Shown: positions 1 to 10,075, counted from the first letter of the stretch. The stretch is DNA of 64,000 bases from Flavivirga algicola (GCF_012910715.1 NZ_JABBHF010000005.1:248001-312000), one strand, 5' to 3'. The notes: generated from the sequence alone by a model not told the origin. Program-made: numbers and translations.

Positions 1-51
1 AGTATAAATTTCGAATAGGTATTGGACTGGTTATATAGTATTACCAAAGTT

Positions 52-2166
52 TTACAATTCGTATTTTAGAAACAGATATTGTGCGGGTTTATCAATAAAA
101 AATCTTACATTTCCATTCAATCCAGCCCGTACTTGTTTAATAGTATTGTTCTCTTCTAAATCAATCAATTTTATTTTTTTGTTCTTCAAAAACTTAAGCT
201 TAATTTCTTTGCTGTTTTCATTGTTATGTAGTTCTCTGAAAATCATCAAAAATCCAGTGTTTTTATCAGGGTTATATATTTGAAAACCTGACCAAGAATG
301 ATTATTAGGCTCTTCTCCTATAGGAAAAACGTAGCTTTGAAAAATATCTTTGCGATGTTCTTTGTAAATTGAAATAAGCTGTCTTAATTCGTCGCGTTCC
401 TTGGTTTGTAATAGCTGAGTAAGCATAAAACAAGAAGGCGCTGCCATGAAAGCACTCATTGCTGCATACGATTGGCTGTGTAAATGGGCATCAGAGAACC
501 TTGGATTTGTACGAGATGTATTCTGCCAATGTGTTTGTAAATCATTCATATTATAATACTTAGATATCATCCAGTGATGTCTTAACGTAATATATGGAAC
601 GTATACCAAATGATTTGGTAAATTATTTTGAATGTTTTGAAAATACATAGGACCTACCTCCCTAACGGGGCTATACCATCCATAACGCTGGTCATCATAC
701 TCAGGACACCATGAAATTTGAGTGCTATAGTCTGTTTCTTTTATAAAATCCCTTGATTTTTTTAATCGGTTTGCAAAGGCATCATGATTTTCAAGTTTAT
801 CAAAATCAAATTTCCATGTGGCTACATCCAGTTTTTTCTGATTATCCAACAATTCTTCAGGAGTTATAAATAACGCTGCCGCCCACAACCCTATGCCTAC
901 ATTATATTCTTCTGATAATTTTTTTATTTTGATCCAATTTGCATCATATCCAACTTTAGTATTAGGATGCCATGAATCTTTACTTTTGGTTCTTCCATCT
1001 TGCCAACCATCATCAATTCGTACAATATCAATGCCTAGATCTGATGCTGATTTTATTTCTTTTTCTATTATTGAAAACTCTGAATTCTCTCGCCCATAAA
1101 TCTTGTCAAAGTTTCCTTTCTGCCAGTCACTACCCCAGGTATCAATTAAAATGTGCATATCTAAGTCAAGATTCACTGGGTAACGAATGCGGTCAAACCT
1201 TTTTAAAGCTAATTGTGAGGCAGCGTCACCGCCAGCGTACAATATACTCCAAGTAGCCCATGTTCGTTTAAATTCTGATGAAATTTCGTTTGGTTTCAAC
1301 CCCCAACCAGTAACTTCTATGCCTGTAGGAGTACAGTAAAAAGCACCTGTTTGAATACCGTATTTATTAACTGTTTTATTCGATTCCTTTAAAACGATTA
1401 AGCCCTCGTTGTCTTTTTGTATGACAACACCATTTGCCCATGTGTTTTCTTCGTCTTGAAAAATGGGGTATCCAGTTACAATTCTTTCCTTAACCATATT
1501 TTCTGTATTGACACGATTTCCTGGATTGTTATAAATACCCCAATACTTACGTTGATTTTTTTTCGAAAAATCGACAGGAATAAATTCGTTACGTGCTATT
1601 TTAACAGGTTGGTTGGAACCATAAGATTTCTTATAAGCTAAATCCTCAGGAATACCTTCCGTAGAAAAAGTATTATCAGATTTCACTTCAAGGGCGGTCC
1701 ATATGCCAGGAGAATCAGGATAAACACGAATTAAGAACTTTAAATCAATACCAATTTGATAATGTATATATGCGGTTACCAACAAATGGGGTGAAGTGAA
1801 TTTTTCATCATTACTTTCTAATACTTCCAAAGACACTAATTCGGCTTTAGTTGCTGAAGTAATTTTAGTGGGTAAATCCCAATCGCATGTAAAAGTATGA
1901 TTGGATTCGGCCCATTCTTTTCCAGATACAGTATTCTTATAGCTGGTAGTTATAAAACCAAAACCTGTCCAACGCCATTTTCTTTTAACCTCACCTGTTT
2001 CAACATATAATTCATTATTCTTAAAAATCACCTTAGCACGTCCTAAAGTATAAAAAACATCCTTTTTAGTATCTGCAGATATTTTTTGAAACCCAATGAG
2101 GCCATAAAAAAACATCAAAAGGATAAAGACTATTAAGCTTTTAAGATTGATTTTTATCGAATACAT
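52..2166 (-). CDS. Exported clan GH-D (GH36/GH27-like) alpha-galactosidase-type glycoside hydrolase
   Basis: A 704-residue protein with an N-terminal signal peptide (hydrophobic run at about residues 11-27). An N-terminal beta-sandwich region leads into a (beta/alpha)8 barrel that carries clan GH-D signatures: RIDDGWQDG near residue 382, and WKFDFDKLE near residue 452, where the Asp of the KFD motif is the expected nucleophile. The segment WCPEYDDQRYGW near residue 485 sits where the acid/base residue normally lies, but does not match the classic GH36 motif. It is the last gene of the minus-strand operon, 38 bp after the GH31 gene. The family removes terminal alpha-galactose or related sugars; the substrate here cannot be read. 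Clan membership is fairly sure, exact specificity is not. Confidence 0.8.
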   Translation of the reverse strand: MYSIKINLKSLIVFILLMFFYGLIGFQKISADTKKDVFYTLGRAKVIFKNNELYVETGEVKRKWRWTGFGFITTSYKNTVSGKEWAESNHTFTCDWDLPTKITSATKAELVSLEVLESNDEKFTSPHLLVTAYIHYQIGIDLKFLIRVYPDSPGIWTALEVKSDNTFSTEGIPEDLAYKKSYGSNQPVKIARNEFIPVDFSKKNQRKYWGIYNNPGNRVNTENMVKERIVTGYPIFQDEENTWANGVVIQKDNEGLIVLKESNKTVNKYGIQTGAFYCTPTGIEVTGWGLKPNEISSEFKRTWATWSILYAGGDAASQLALKRFDRIRYPVNLDLDMHILIDTWGSDWQKGNFDKIYGRENSEFSIIEKEIKSASDLGIDIVRIDDGWQDGRTKSKDSWHPNTKVGYDANWIKIKKLSEEYNVGIGLWAAALFITPEELLDNQKKLDVATWKFDFDKLENHDAFANRLKKSRDFIKETDYSTQISWCPEYDDQRYGWYSPVREVGPMYFQNIQNNLPNHLVYVPYITLRHHWMISKYYNMNDLQTHWQNTSRTNPRFSDAHLHSQSYAAMSAFMAAPSCFMLTQLLQTKERDELRQLISIYKEHRKDIFQSYVFPIGEEPNNHSWSGFQIYNPDKNTGFLMIFRELHNNENSKEIKLKFLKNKKIKLIDLEENNTIKQVRAGLNGNVRFFIDKPAQYLFLKYEL

Positions 2167-2204
2167 AATGATTTATCATTTGTGAAGTTTTATAAAATTA
2201 GAGT

Positions 2205-5200
2205 TTAATGTCCTCCCTTTTTCTTTTTCGAATTAGTTGCTTGGGCATCCCATGTGTTTTCAAACACTTTTCTTGTAACCGTTTCATAACCTTCGCATTT
2301 AATTTCGAATAGGCATTGCGCTGGTCGCTTATAATAAGAAATATCTTTAAAGATAACTTCGCCCTTTTTGGCAACCTGAGTATAGGTCTGTAGCAATTTA
2401 CCCTGTTTATTATACACGTTAAGGATGACTTCTTTTTCAATATTTCTTATCAATTTATCGCCTGCCCTAAAATTCACAAAAACATCTACATTGTCTGGAA
2501 TCCATCCGCCATCAGAGTCTAATTTTACTTTTTCTGGTGGATTAATACGAACCTGTAAAGCACCTTTCTTAGAAGTGGTACGAATCGTTTTTTCTTTTAG
2601 ATTGGCAAAGGTTACCGAAACTTTAACATCCCCTGGGGTATTGGTCGATTTTAATGAGAATTTTGCTGAGCCATCTTTAAAATAAATTGATTGCTTTTTT
2701 GATTCATTTTCGCATAATGCTTCTCCTTCAACATGAACAATAATTGGAGAACCAGTTGTTAAAACTTCACGATTTCCATCATCGAATAATTTTGCAGTGA
2801 ATTCAAGCGTATTTTCGTTATCAGCAACCAAAACGGTATTAGCTTTTTCGATTTCTAAGCGCACGGGATTTCCATAAATTGGCAACGAGAAGGAGCCCTT
2901 TTCTATGTTTGTTCCAGAAATGGAAATTTTAGCTGTCCCAGGAACCTTACCCGCTAAAATATTGAAATAATCTTGCTCGGTTGGGTTAAAGGACATGCTT
3001 GATGTTCCATTTTGGAAACTGGCAGGACCTTCAATTTTCAAATCAATTTTTTGAACTTTTGATTTCTCATTTAAAAGATGAACTTTGATTTTCGCTAAAC
3101 TATAGCCATCTGATGGTAATGATTTTATATTGGAATTTAATTCTACAACAGCCAGTTTAGGCAGTTTTACAAGAATGTTACGACTTCCAGATTGATTTTT
3201 ATAAGCATCTGAAAATACTATTCTTTCATTTTTAGCGGTTAAAGGAATGGTTGCTATAGGATTGCTTCCATCTGTTGTTTTAGCATATTGCCATCCTTTA
3301 TCTAATTTGATAACTGCTTTTTTTGCTATGGCATCATAAAACCATCCATTTTGTTTAATATCATGAATCAAATCCTTTTGGTTGTCAAAATAGGCTAATT
3401 CATAGCCATCAACATAAATATTATTAGGTTTTAAAAGACTGTGCATTTTTACCAAATAAGTCCTTTTTTCAGGCATATTATTGTAAGAACCTTTTCTTTT
3501 TGAAATAGAAATTTTCACTTCATTTTCTAAAGCGTCTGAGGTAATATCTGTTAGAGTGAAGGTTCCTTTCTCATAATCATAAGATATACCATCATCTTCA
3601 TATAGTTGAAAAGATGATTTTTCATGAGGATATATGTCTAAAACGACAACTTCATCTTTTGTTTCACCAATATAGTTCTTCGTTTGTCCCATAGGAATAA
3701 TAGCGCCTGCTTTTACAAAAAGTAACCCACCTAAATACTCTGGCCAATCACCATTTACCCATTGAGACTTTTCTATATTTTCGACATTGCCGTTCCAATA
3801 ATTGATCCATTTTCCTTTAGGTAGGTAGGCACGTCCGTGATTACCCTTTTGTACACCAGTCCAGAAATCTATTTTTTCACCAGCAGGAGAATCATCAACA
3901 TCAGAAAGTGCCAATAAAAACCAATCTCCAACCATGAATTGTGATTTCATGTGATGCGTAATTGGATCGTCGTGGTAATTCAATACCATAGGTCTTTCAA
4001 TAGGCAGACCTACTTTACGAGATTGCCATAGTGAAGAATATAAATAAGGAACTAATCGGGATCTCAAACAAGCGTAGACCCTATGGCTCTGTTCAATGGA
4101 TTCTGAATAAAGCCATGGTTCACGATAATAAGCCCAGGCATCAACTACGGTAAAAGGTGTGAAGAAACCTTGATGCCATCCAGCAGCATATGGATTACGA
4201 ATATCGTAACTTACCATTGCGTGCCCCGACAAACTTGCATTAAGCATGCCATTCTCTGCTTGGAAATCACCAGCCCATTGAAAAGGCCAACGGTGCGAGG
4301 CTACTGATGCGTTATATGCATGAAACATGACAATAGCACGCTCTTTAGTTTGTTTTCTAAATTCTTCGAATAAAGTTTCAGAATATAAAGAGTTGGAGAT
4401 GTTATTCATTTCCTCTTCACTGAAATTTTTGTCATTATGCGGTTTTACTCCATAAGTAGGATCTAATAATTCTGAGCTTGTAATTGATCGTGGATACGGG
4501 TCATCTTGCTTAAACATGCGTACGCCCATATTGACAATATGTTTACGTTTTTTATACCAGTTTTTACGTGTTTTAGGCTTAGAGATATTTATAACTGGAG
4601 CAACTCCAGATTCCCATAAATCCATTTTAAAACCCATATCCCCTAATTCTGCAATCATTTTTTCAGGGTTAGGAAAACGTTCTGGGCTCCATTTCCATTT
4701 CATGGAGTATGCTACATCTTCCCACCCAGGTTCTAAAGCTACAATGTCGGCAGGAATTTCTTTTTCTCTAAATTCTTTGGCAATATCAAGCAATTCCTTT
4801 TGATTACCGTAGTATCGTAAGCGATATTCTAAACCAAAAGCCCACTTGGGTACCATCATACTTTTTCCTGTTAAATCTGTATACCTATTTAATAGATTAG
4901 GAAAGTCTGGACCGTATATAATGTAATAATCAATAGCCCCTCCATTAGAAGTAATAGAATAGTAATCGTTTGATACATCACCTGATTTTGAGCTAAAGTC
5001 AAAATCTTGATTATATACACTGTTTGAATAAAAAGCATAACCTCTGGTGCTCATAAAGTAAGGAAGTGTTGCGCCTTTCCAGCGATAGGCTCTTTTAAAT
5101 GTTAATTTGTGTCCTCTGGCATCTAAAGTTTCTCGCATGAACCCAAAACCAAAAAAGTGCTCATCGGCAGGCATATCAAAATTTAATGCATTTTTACTGC

Positions 5201-5612
5201 CTGTTTGTGTTCCTAATTTTTTGTTTTCTCTTAGAATAATATTTCCTTCCTTGTCTTTGACTTCAATACGAAAAGCTTCTTTATCTACGGAAATATCTAA
5301 TTTTGAAGTTGTAATTTGGTAATGTTTTTCAGTTTCATTTAAATTGAAATTTGTTGCAGGAAAATCATCTTTCACGAACCCGAATTCGATAGTTTTAGAT
5401 TTTTTAAACGTTCCATTGGGAGCGACTTGTACTCTAAAAATAGCATCGGTAATAATACTTAATTTAACCTTTTTAGCATGTTCACACTGAAAAAGAACAG
5501 CCTTTTGATCTTTTTTATATGAAACGACTTTTCCCAATTGATTTTGAGAAAATCCTTTAATCCCAAAGATTAGGAATAAAGAAAAGGCAAATAGTAATAA
5601 TTGTTTTTTCAT
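2205..5612 (-). CDS. Exported GH31 family alpha-glycosidase with C-terminal Ig-like domains
   Basis: A 1135-residue protein with a clear signal peptide ending at about residue 22 (GFSQ). The GH31 core shows an N-terminal beta-sandwich, the barrel start VPKWAFGLEYRLRYYG, the nucleophile region FKQDDPY near residue 368, and the acid/base region QWAGDFQ near residue 446. A proximal C-terminal domain follows, then about 350 extra residues of beta-rich Ig/invasin-like modules (roughly 800-1120), so it is longer than ordinary GH31 enzymes. GH31 includes alpha-glucosidases, alpha-xylosidases, alpha-galactosidases and sulfoquinovosidases. The QDD nucleophile motif is not diagnostic and I cannot name the substrate. 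It follows the aldolase gene by 16 bp in the operon. Confidence 0.88.
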   Translation of the reverse strand: MKKQLLLFAFSLFLIFGIKGFSQNQLGKVVSYKKDQKAVLFQCEHAKKVKLSIITDAIFRVQVAPNGTFKKSKTIEFGFVKDDFPATNFNLNETEKHYQITTSKLDISVDKEAFRIEVKDKEGNIILRENKKLGTQTGSKNALNFDMPADEHFFGFGFMRETLDARGHKLTFKRAYRWKGATLPYFMSTRGYAFYSNSVYNQDFDFSSKSGDVSNDYYSITSNGGAIDYYIIYGPDFPNLLNRYTDLTGKSMMVPKWAFGLEYRLRYYGNQKELLDIAKEFREKEIPADIVALEPGWEDVAYSMKWKWSPERFPNPEKMIAELGDMGFKMDLWESGVAPVINISKPKTRKNWYKKRKHIVNMGVRMFKQDDPYPRSITSSELLDPTYGVKPHNDKNFSEEEMNNISNSLYSETLFEEFRKQTKERAIVMFHAYNASVASHRWPFQWAGDFQAENGMLNASLSGHAMVSYDIRNPYAAGWHQGFFTPFTVVDAWAYYREPWLYSESIEQSHRVYACLRSRLVPYLYSSLWQSRKVGLPIERPMVLNYHDDPITHHMKSQFMVGDWFLLALSDVDDSPAGEKIDFWTGVQKGNHGRAYLPKGKWINYWNGNVENIEKSQWVNGDWPEYLGGLLFVKAGAIIPMGQTKNYIGETKDEVVVLDIYPHEKSSFQLYEDDGISYDYEKGTFTLTDITSDALENEVKISISKRKGSYNNMPEKRTYLVKMHSLLKPNNIYVDGYELAYFDNQKDLIHDIKQNGWFYDAIAKKAVIKLDKGWQYAKTTDGSNPIATIPLTAKNERIVFSDAYKNQSGSRNILVKLPKLAVVELNSNIKSLPSDGYSLAKIKVHLLNEKSKVQKIDLKIEGPASFQNGTSSMSFNPTEQDYFNILAGKVPGTAKISISGTNIEKGSFSLPIYGNPVRLEIEKANTVLVADNENTLEFTAKLFDDGNREVLTTGSPIIVHVEGEALCENESKKQSIYFKDGSAKFSLKSTNTPGDVKVSVTFANLKEKTIRTTSKKGALQVRINPPEKVKLDSDGGWIPDNVDVFVNFRAGDKLIRNIEKEVILNVYNKQGKLLQTYTQVAKKGEVIFKDISYYKRPAQCLFEIKCEGYETVTRKVFENTWDAQATNSKKKKGGH

Positions 5613-5628
5613 TTAATTGATGTTTAAA

Positions 5629-6258
5629 TTAATTGTTGTGTTGAACCCTAAGTAAGGCTTTAGTGATATTTTCTGTGATGGTACTGTAATCGTTGTCTGC
5701 AATTAGTTGTTTTGTGGCTAGCCAAGAGCCTCCAATAGCAATAACATTATCCATTGCTAAAAACGCACTCATATTATCAAGGGTTACGCCACCCATAGGT
5801 ATAAAAGCAACCCCAGTATGTCCATAAGGGCCCGCTAATGCTTTTAACATTTTTGTGCCACCAACTAGAGAGGCTGGGAACAATTTTTGAATTTTGCAAC
5901 CCATTTCCAATGCCAATTCTAATTCAGACGGAGTCATAACTCCTGGAATAAAAGGAAAATTAAGATCTATAGCTTGTTGTACCACTATTTTGTTGAAACC
6001 AGGTGAAAGCCCAAATGCAGCACCACTTGCCTTTGCTAGAATAACTTGTTCTGGTGTTATTAATGTACCTGCTCCAACATATAAGTTTGGAAATATCTTC
6101 GTGATTTTACTAATGCTTTGTGCGGCAGTTTCTGTTCGGAAAGGGACCTCCATAATATTCAGACCACCATTTACAACAGCTTGTGCTACTTTTATAGCTT
6201 TGTTTTCATCTTCAATCGTGATGGCGGGCATAATTTTTTGTTCAAAAAAATGTTCCAT
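5629..6258 (-). CDS. eda: KHG/KDPG-type 2-keto-3-deoxy acid aldolase
   Basis: A 209-residue class I aldolase of the Eda family. It splits 2-keto-3-deoxy-6-phosphogluconate (or the 6-phosphogalactonate epimer, or 4-hydroxy-2-oxoglutarate) into pyruvate and an aldehyde. Visible marks are the early Glu in MEVPFRTE, GAGTLITPEQV, the Schiff-base lysine in IQKLFPAS, and the phosphate-binding end IPMGGV. Length is normal for the family. It lies 5 bp after the creatininase-family gene and beside the ROK kinase, which suggests that the kinase makes its phosphorylated substrate. The family is sure; the exact stereoisomer is inferred only as some keto-deoxy acid from the glycan. Confidence 0.9.
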   Translation of the reverse strand: MEHFFEQKIMPAITIEDENKAIKVAQAVVNGGLNIMEVPFRTETAAQSISKITKIFPNLYVGAGTLITPEQVILAKASGAAFGLSPGFNKIVVQQAIDLNFPFIPGVMTPSELELALEMGCKIQKLFPASLVGGTKMLKALAGPYGHTGVAFIPMGGVTLDNMSAFLAMDNVIAIGGSWLATKQLIADNDYSTITENITKALLRVQHNN

Positions 6259-6263
6259 GAGTC

Positions 6264-6947
6264 TTAATTAAATGCTCTTTCTACCTTTTTGGTTAATTCT
6301 GCAACCGCTTTATCTCTTATTAACTTTCCGTTCTCTAGGTCAGTTTCAGACGGCTTTCCATTGATGCCTCCAGATGTTGGGTCTAATTCATAACGTGAGC
6401 GAATCTTATACCAAGGTTTTTCAACTTTAAAATCTTTGACCAATTCCATTTTTGAAGGTGTGCCTACAGCAATAGCTACTTCAGTTTCGCCCTTATCAGC
6501 ATGATGAATTCCTGTAATGCCACAGTCACTCCACCAATTCCAGCAAATACCTTTAAAGTCTGGATGTTTTTCCCAAATCTTGAAGAAAGCCAATTCGCAT
6601 GCCGTTTTATTGGCTCCATGTCCAGTAATAAATATGACTTTTTTGAAGCCTTGTTTACAAAACAAACTACAAATGTCCTGAATTGTAGCCATAAAAGTTT
6701 CTACTGTTAATCCCAAAGTTCCTGGGTATTCTCTCATTTCATCTGCAAAACCATAAGGAATACAGGGGGCTAAAATCGCTCCGGTATTTTCGACAACTTT
6801 TTTGCTAAAATATTCTGCTGTATCTATATCTACACTTACCGCCAAATGTGGGCCGTGTGCTTCTACTAAACCTACAGGAACGATTACAGGAATATTTCTG
6901 TCTAACGCATTTATTTCTGTAGAAGTTAATTTAATCCATTCTTTCAT
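6264..6947 (-). CDS. Creatininase-family metal-dependent amidohydrolase
   Basis: A 227-residue cytoplasmic protein of the creatininase superfamily. The metal-binding signature is present: PVGLVEAHGPHLAVSVDID, with the Glu, His and Asp ligands at about residues 28-42, and ITGHGAN near residue 108. Family members open cyclic amides or related bonds with two metals. Creatinine is an unlikely substrate inside a sugar operon, so a lactonase- or amidase-like step on a sugar intermediate is more plausible, but this is inference. Its start overlaps the end of the ROK gene by 4 bp, which suggests translational coupling. Confidence 0.8.
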   Translation of the reverse strand: MKEWIKLTSTEINALDRNIPVIVPVGLVEAHGPHLAVSVDIDTAEYFSKKVVENTGAILAPCIPYGFADEMREYPGTLGLTVETFMATIQDICSLFCKQGFKKVIFITGHGANKTACELAFFKIWEKHPDFKGICWNWWSDCGITGIHHADKGETEVAIAVGTPSKMELVKDFKVEKPWYKIRSRYELDPTSGGINGKPSETDLENGKLIRDKAVAELTKKVERAFN

Positions 6948-7921
6948 TGTTCATTAAGTTTAGCGTTTAACATAGCTGCGGCGCCATATACACCCGCATA
7001 TTCTTGAATAATTGATATTTCTATAGGGATACCTTCATTTTTCGGAAATCTAAATACACGCTCGTTTACTTTTTTTTGTACGTCTTCTAAAAAGAGATCA
7101 GAGGCCAAAGAGGCACCTCCACTTAGTATGATCTTTTGAGGACCGTAAGCATGAGTTGCATTAACCAATAGCACGGCTAAGTGTTCCTTCCATATTTCTA
7201 ATTCGCGTAGGCATAACGCATCTCCTTCTCTACAAGCATTAATAATTTCTTTAAATCCTATCTTAAAAGGATTTTCAAAATAAAGTTCTGAAAGAGCAGA
7301 GGGGATACCTCTTTGAATGGCTGTTTTTACTTGGTTTACTAAGGCCGTGGCAGAACATAATGTTTCTGCGGTACCATAATTTCCTGTGAGGCAGTAGTTT
7401 TTGTTTGAGTGGTCAATAACTAAATGGCCAATTTGAATTCCAAAATTAAAATGAGGGTCTACAAGAATATTTCCATTAATAATAACACCAGAGCCGACAC
7501 CTGTTCCTAATGTTATTACGACTGCCCAATCTACATCTTTTGCATTTCCATAATATTTTGCAGCATAGGCGGCTAGACGACCATCGTTTTCGGCATACAC
7601 GGGAAGCTTAAATTCTTCTCTAAGCAAGGGAACTATAGGAAAACTTTCTAAACCTTTAAATTTACCTGGCAATAATACGACACCTAAATTAGAATCAACA
7701 GGCCCTGTTAATCCTAAGCCTATTCCCAAACAATGGCCTTCTCCAAGAGAATTAGGTAAACGCTTTTTTATAAGGGTTTTTATGGTTTCTAATAACGCAT
7801 CGGTACCCAGATGTGCTTGAGAACTTACTTCTTCGGCGTGGGATAAATTTCCGTTAGTATCAATAATACCTGCTTTTATTCGGGTGCCTCCAACATCGCA
7901 TGCTATGATATAATCGTTCAT
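6944..7921 (-). CDS. ROK family sugar kinase, atypical active site and zinc motif
   Basis: A 325-residue ROK (repressor, ORF, kinase) family protein without an N-terminal helix-turn-helix, so a kinase rather than a repressor. ATP-binding motif DVGGTRIKAG is at residues 9-18, AENDGRLAA supplies the catalytic Asp, and TLGTGVGSG binds phosphate. Two family hallmarks are altered: the usual GExGH reads GIQIGH (Glu to Gln), and the zinc motif CxCGxxGCxE reads CLTGNYGTAE, keeping one of three cysteines. It may phosphorylate an unusual substrate such as a keto-deoxy acid feeding the neighbouring aldolase (inference). It sits between the FAD oxidoreductase (13 bp) and the creatininase gene (overlap). 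Confidence 0.82.
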   Translation of the reverse strand: MNDYIIACDVGGTRIKAGIIDTNGNLSHAEEVSSQAHLGTDALLETIKTLIKKRLPNSLGEGHCLGIGLGLTGPVDSNLGVVLLPGKFKGLESFPIVPLLREEFKLPVYAENDGRLAAYAAKYYGNAKDVDWAVVITLGTGVGSGVIINGNILVDPHFNFGIQIGHLVIDHSNKNYCLTGNYGTAETLCSATALVNQVKTAIQRGIPSALSELYFENPFKIGFKEIINACREGDALCLRELEIWKEHLAVLLVNATHAYGPQKIILSGGASLASDLFLEDVQKKVNERVFRFPKNEGIPIEISIIQEYAGVYGAAAMLNAKLNEQ

Positions 7922-7934
7922 AATATGTGGGTTT

Positions 7935-9275
7935 TTAGTTGCTGTAAGGAGCTTCTATTATGGCTCCTTGATTTTTTAATGTGCTTCTCAAAACATTGGT
8001 GTCTATATCAATAGGAGCACAATTATTCTCAATTGACATGGTGGCTGCTACCCCTGCTGCTTCGCCCATGACCATACATTGCGCCATGGACCTTACACTG
8101 CTATGAGCCACATGGTTTGCCGAGAAACAACGGCCAGCAACCAAGAGATTACTGCTTTCTTGCGGAACTAAAGTTCTATAAGGGATTCCAACAACCTCGC
8201 TATTAGGAATATATTGCCATTTTACACCTTCACCATCATGATGATCCTCCATGGGAGCTCCACACAATCCAATTTGGTCTTCAAATTGTTTAGCTCCTAA
8301 TACGTCATCTGCAGTCATTCTATAGTATCCTTCAATTCTACGTGTTTCACGAACACCAATTTGCACTCCAAATGTTGATAGTTCAGATTTTTCATAACCT
8401 GGAACATATTCTTTTAAAAAACGAATGTATTCAATGGCTTGTAACCGTCCTTTCATTTCGGCCTCACTCCACAGTTTCGGGTCTGTTGCATTAATAACAT
8501 GTCCCAATGAATCTTTTTCAAAAGACGTTAAACGGGTCATGATAGTTGCCGTCATATGGTTTACAGGTGTAATATGATCGCTCCCTTCTTTACGTGGTAA
8601 TTTAAATTTTCCTGTAGCGGCGGCTTTTTCCATTAAAGCATTAATTTCTGGTTTTGATATGGTTTTACGTCTTGCCATATCAACATTTACCATCTTAAAT
8701 GTAGTGGTTAGTGTTTGTGCAGGATCTACTAGACCTGCTAATTCATAAGGAATCCCAGCTTGGTGACATATATCTGCATCTCCAGTAGCGTCGATTACCT
8801 GTTTGCATGTAATGTATTGTAGACCACTTTTAGTAGCTACTACCAATCCCTTAATTGTGGTACCTTCTGTGACAGTATCCTGAACCCAGGCGTTTAATAA
8901 AATATCACAACCAGCTTGCCTTGCTAATTGCTCCCAAACTACTTTCAAGTATTCTGGATGATAAGTAACACCTGTACCTGCCCCGAAGGAATTTGGGCGT
9001 TCTAAATAAGCTTTATAAGCTCCTAACCCTTTTACGACATCATCTGCAATCCCTCCAACTACTTTTGTAGATCTTTCGCCTGGCGTGTAATACCCGTAAA
9101 ATGTATCTAATACTGCGGTACTCGTACCTCCTAAAAAACCTAAACGTTCTAAAAGAAGTACTTTAGCTCCTTTTCTGGCAGCAGCAATAGCAGCTGGAGA
9201 TCCAGCAGAACCAGATCCAACCACAATAATATCATAACTCTTCGCAACTTGTAACTCTTTACTATATGTATGCAT
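7935..9275 (-). CDS. FAD-dependent oxidoreductase
   Basis: A 446-residue protein of the FAD_oxidored type (pfam12831-like). A Rossmann FAD motif lies at residues 14-50: IIVVGSGSAGSPAAIAAA followed by LLLERLGFLGG. Further family marks are VIDATGDADICHQAG near residue 165 and the C-terminal LLVAGRCFSANHVAHSSVRS, which closes the FAD site. There is no signal peptide. Such enzymes are common in Bacteroidota and Planctomycetes sugar clusters, with largely unknown substrates. In this operon it could oxidise or dehydrate a sugar or acid-sugar intermediate. The cofactor is sure, the reaction unknown. Confidence 0.85.
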   Translation of the reverse strand: MHTYSKELQVAKSYDIIVVGSGSAGSPAAIAAARKGAKVLLLERLGFLGGTSTAVLDTFYGYYTPGERSTKVVGGIADDVVKGLGAYKAYLERPNSFGAGTGVTYHPEYLKVVWEQLARQAGCDILLNAWVQDTVTEGTTIKGLVVATKSGLQYITCKQVIDATGDADICHQAGIPYELAGLVDPAQTLTTTFKMVNVDMARRKTISKPEINALMEKAAATGKFKLPRKEGSDHITPVNHMTATIMTRLTSFEKDSLGHVINATDPKLWSEAEMKGRLQAIEYIRFLKEYVPGYEKSELSTFGVQIGVRETRRIEGYYRMTADDVLGAKQFEDQIGLCGAPMEDHHDGEGVKWQYIPNSEVVGIPYRTLVPQESSNLLVAGRCFSANHVAHSSVRSMAQCMVMGEAAGVAATMSIENNCAPIDIDTNVLRSTLKNQGAIIEAPYSN

Positions 9276-9287
9276 TTTTTTAATTAT

Positions 9288-10073
9288 TTAACTTGAAATA
9301 CTCCATCCTGCATCTACTTTTAAGACCTCGCCTGTAATGGATTTACTTTTGTTACTTAATAGAAAAACGGAAGCTTCTGCAACGTCGGTAGCATCCATGA
9401 CTCCCTCAATCAGGGGTTGTTTTGTTTTCATAAAATTTACGATCTCATCATTCTTTGATGCTCTTGCACTCATTCGGGTTAATGCTAGGCCAGGTGCGAT
9501 AACATTTACCCGAATTTTATCTACTGCATATTTTGATGCCATTGATGTACTCATACTTATAATGGCTCCTTTAGCTGCAGCATATCCAATAGTGCTAAAG
9601 AACTTAGGCTCTGGTGAGATACCGAGGATACTTGACATATTTAAGATGGAACCGCGTAACCCATTTTCGTCACACTTCTGAGTTAGCATTTGCTTTACAA
9701 CCTCTCTGCACATACGATATTGTGTCGTTACATTAGTTGTCATTGTTAGTTCCCAACCTTCTTCTGTGCACTCATGAATGGGGCCATCTCCAAATCGCCG
9801 CCCACTAATACCTGCCACATTGTATAAGCCGTCAATACGTCCGTATTTTTCAATACAAGTATGCACTAATTTAGGTGCGGTAGCCGGATCTACGAGATCA
9901 CCAACAATATAATCGGCATATAGGCCTGCCTTTTGTAAGCTTTCTTGAAGATCTTTACAGCGGTTTGCTTCCCTGCCTATAAAAAAGACTTTGGCTTCCT
10001 GCATTAAAACCATTTTTATGGTTTCGGCAGCAATTCCTGAAGATCCAGTTATAATAAAAACTTTATCTTTCAT
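9288..10073 (-). CDS. SDR family oxidoreductase with altered glycine motif
   Basis: A 261-residue classical-size short-chain dehydrogenase. The catalytic YxxxK is in IGYAAAKGA, with the Ser in LNMSSILG, and the NNAG-like structural motif reads YNVAGISG. The dinucleotide motif is unusual: TGSSGIAAE in place of TGxxxGIG, one residue shorter and without the third Gly. The C-terminus (VDAGWSIS) is typical of sugar-acid SDRs. It probably oxidises or reduces a hydroxyl or keto group on a sugar or sugar acid. It is 2 bp after the SIS gene and 12 bp before the FAD oxidoreductase. Confidence 0.85.
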   Translation of the reverse strand: MKDKVFIITGSSGIAAETIKMVLMQEAKVFFIGREANRCKDLQESLQKAGLYADYIVGDLVDPATAPKLVHTCIEKYGRIDGLYNVAGISGRRFGDGPIHECTEEGWELTMTTNVTTQYRMCREVVKQMLTQKCDENGLRGSILNMSSILGISPEPKFFSTIGYAAAKGAIISMSTSMASKYAVDKIRVNVIAPGLALTRMSARASKNDEIVNFMKTKQPLIEGVMDATDVAEASVFLLSNKSKSITGEVLKVDAGWSISS

Positions 10074-10075
10074 AT

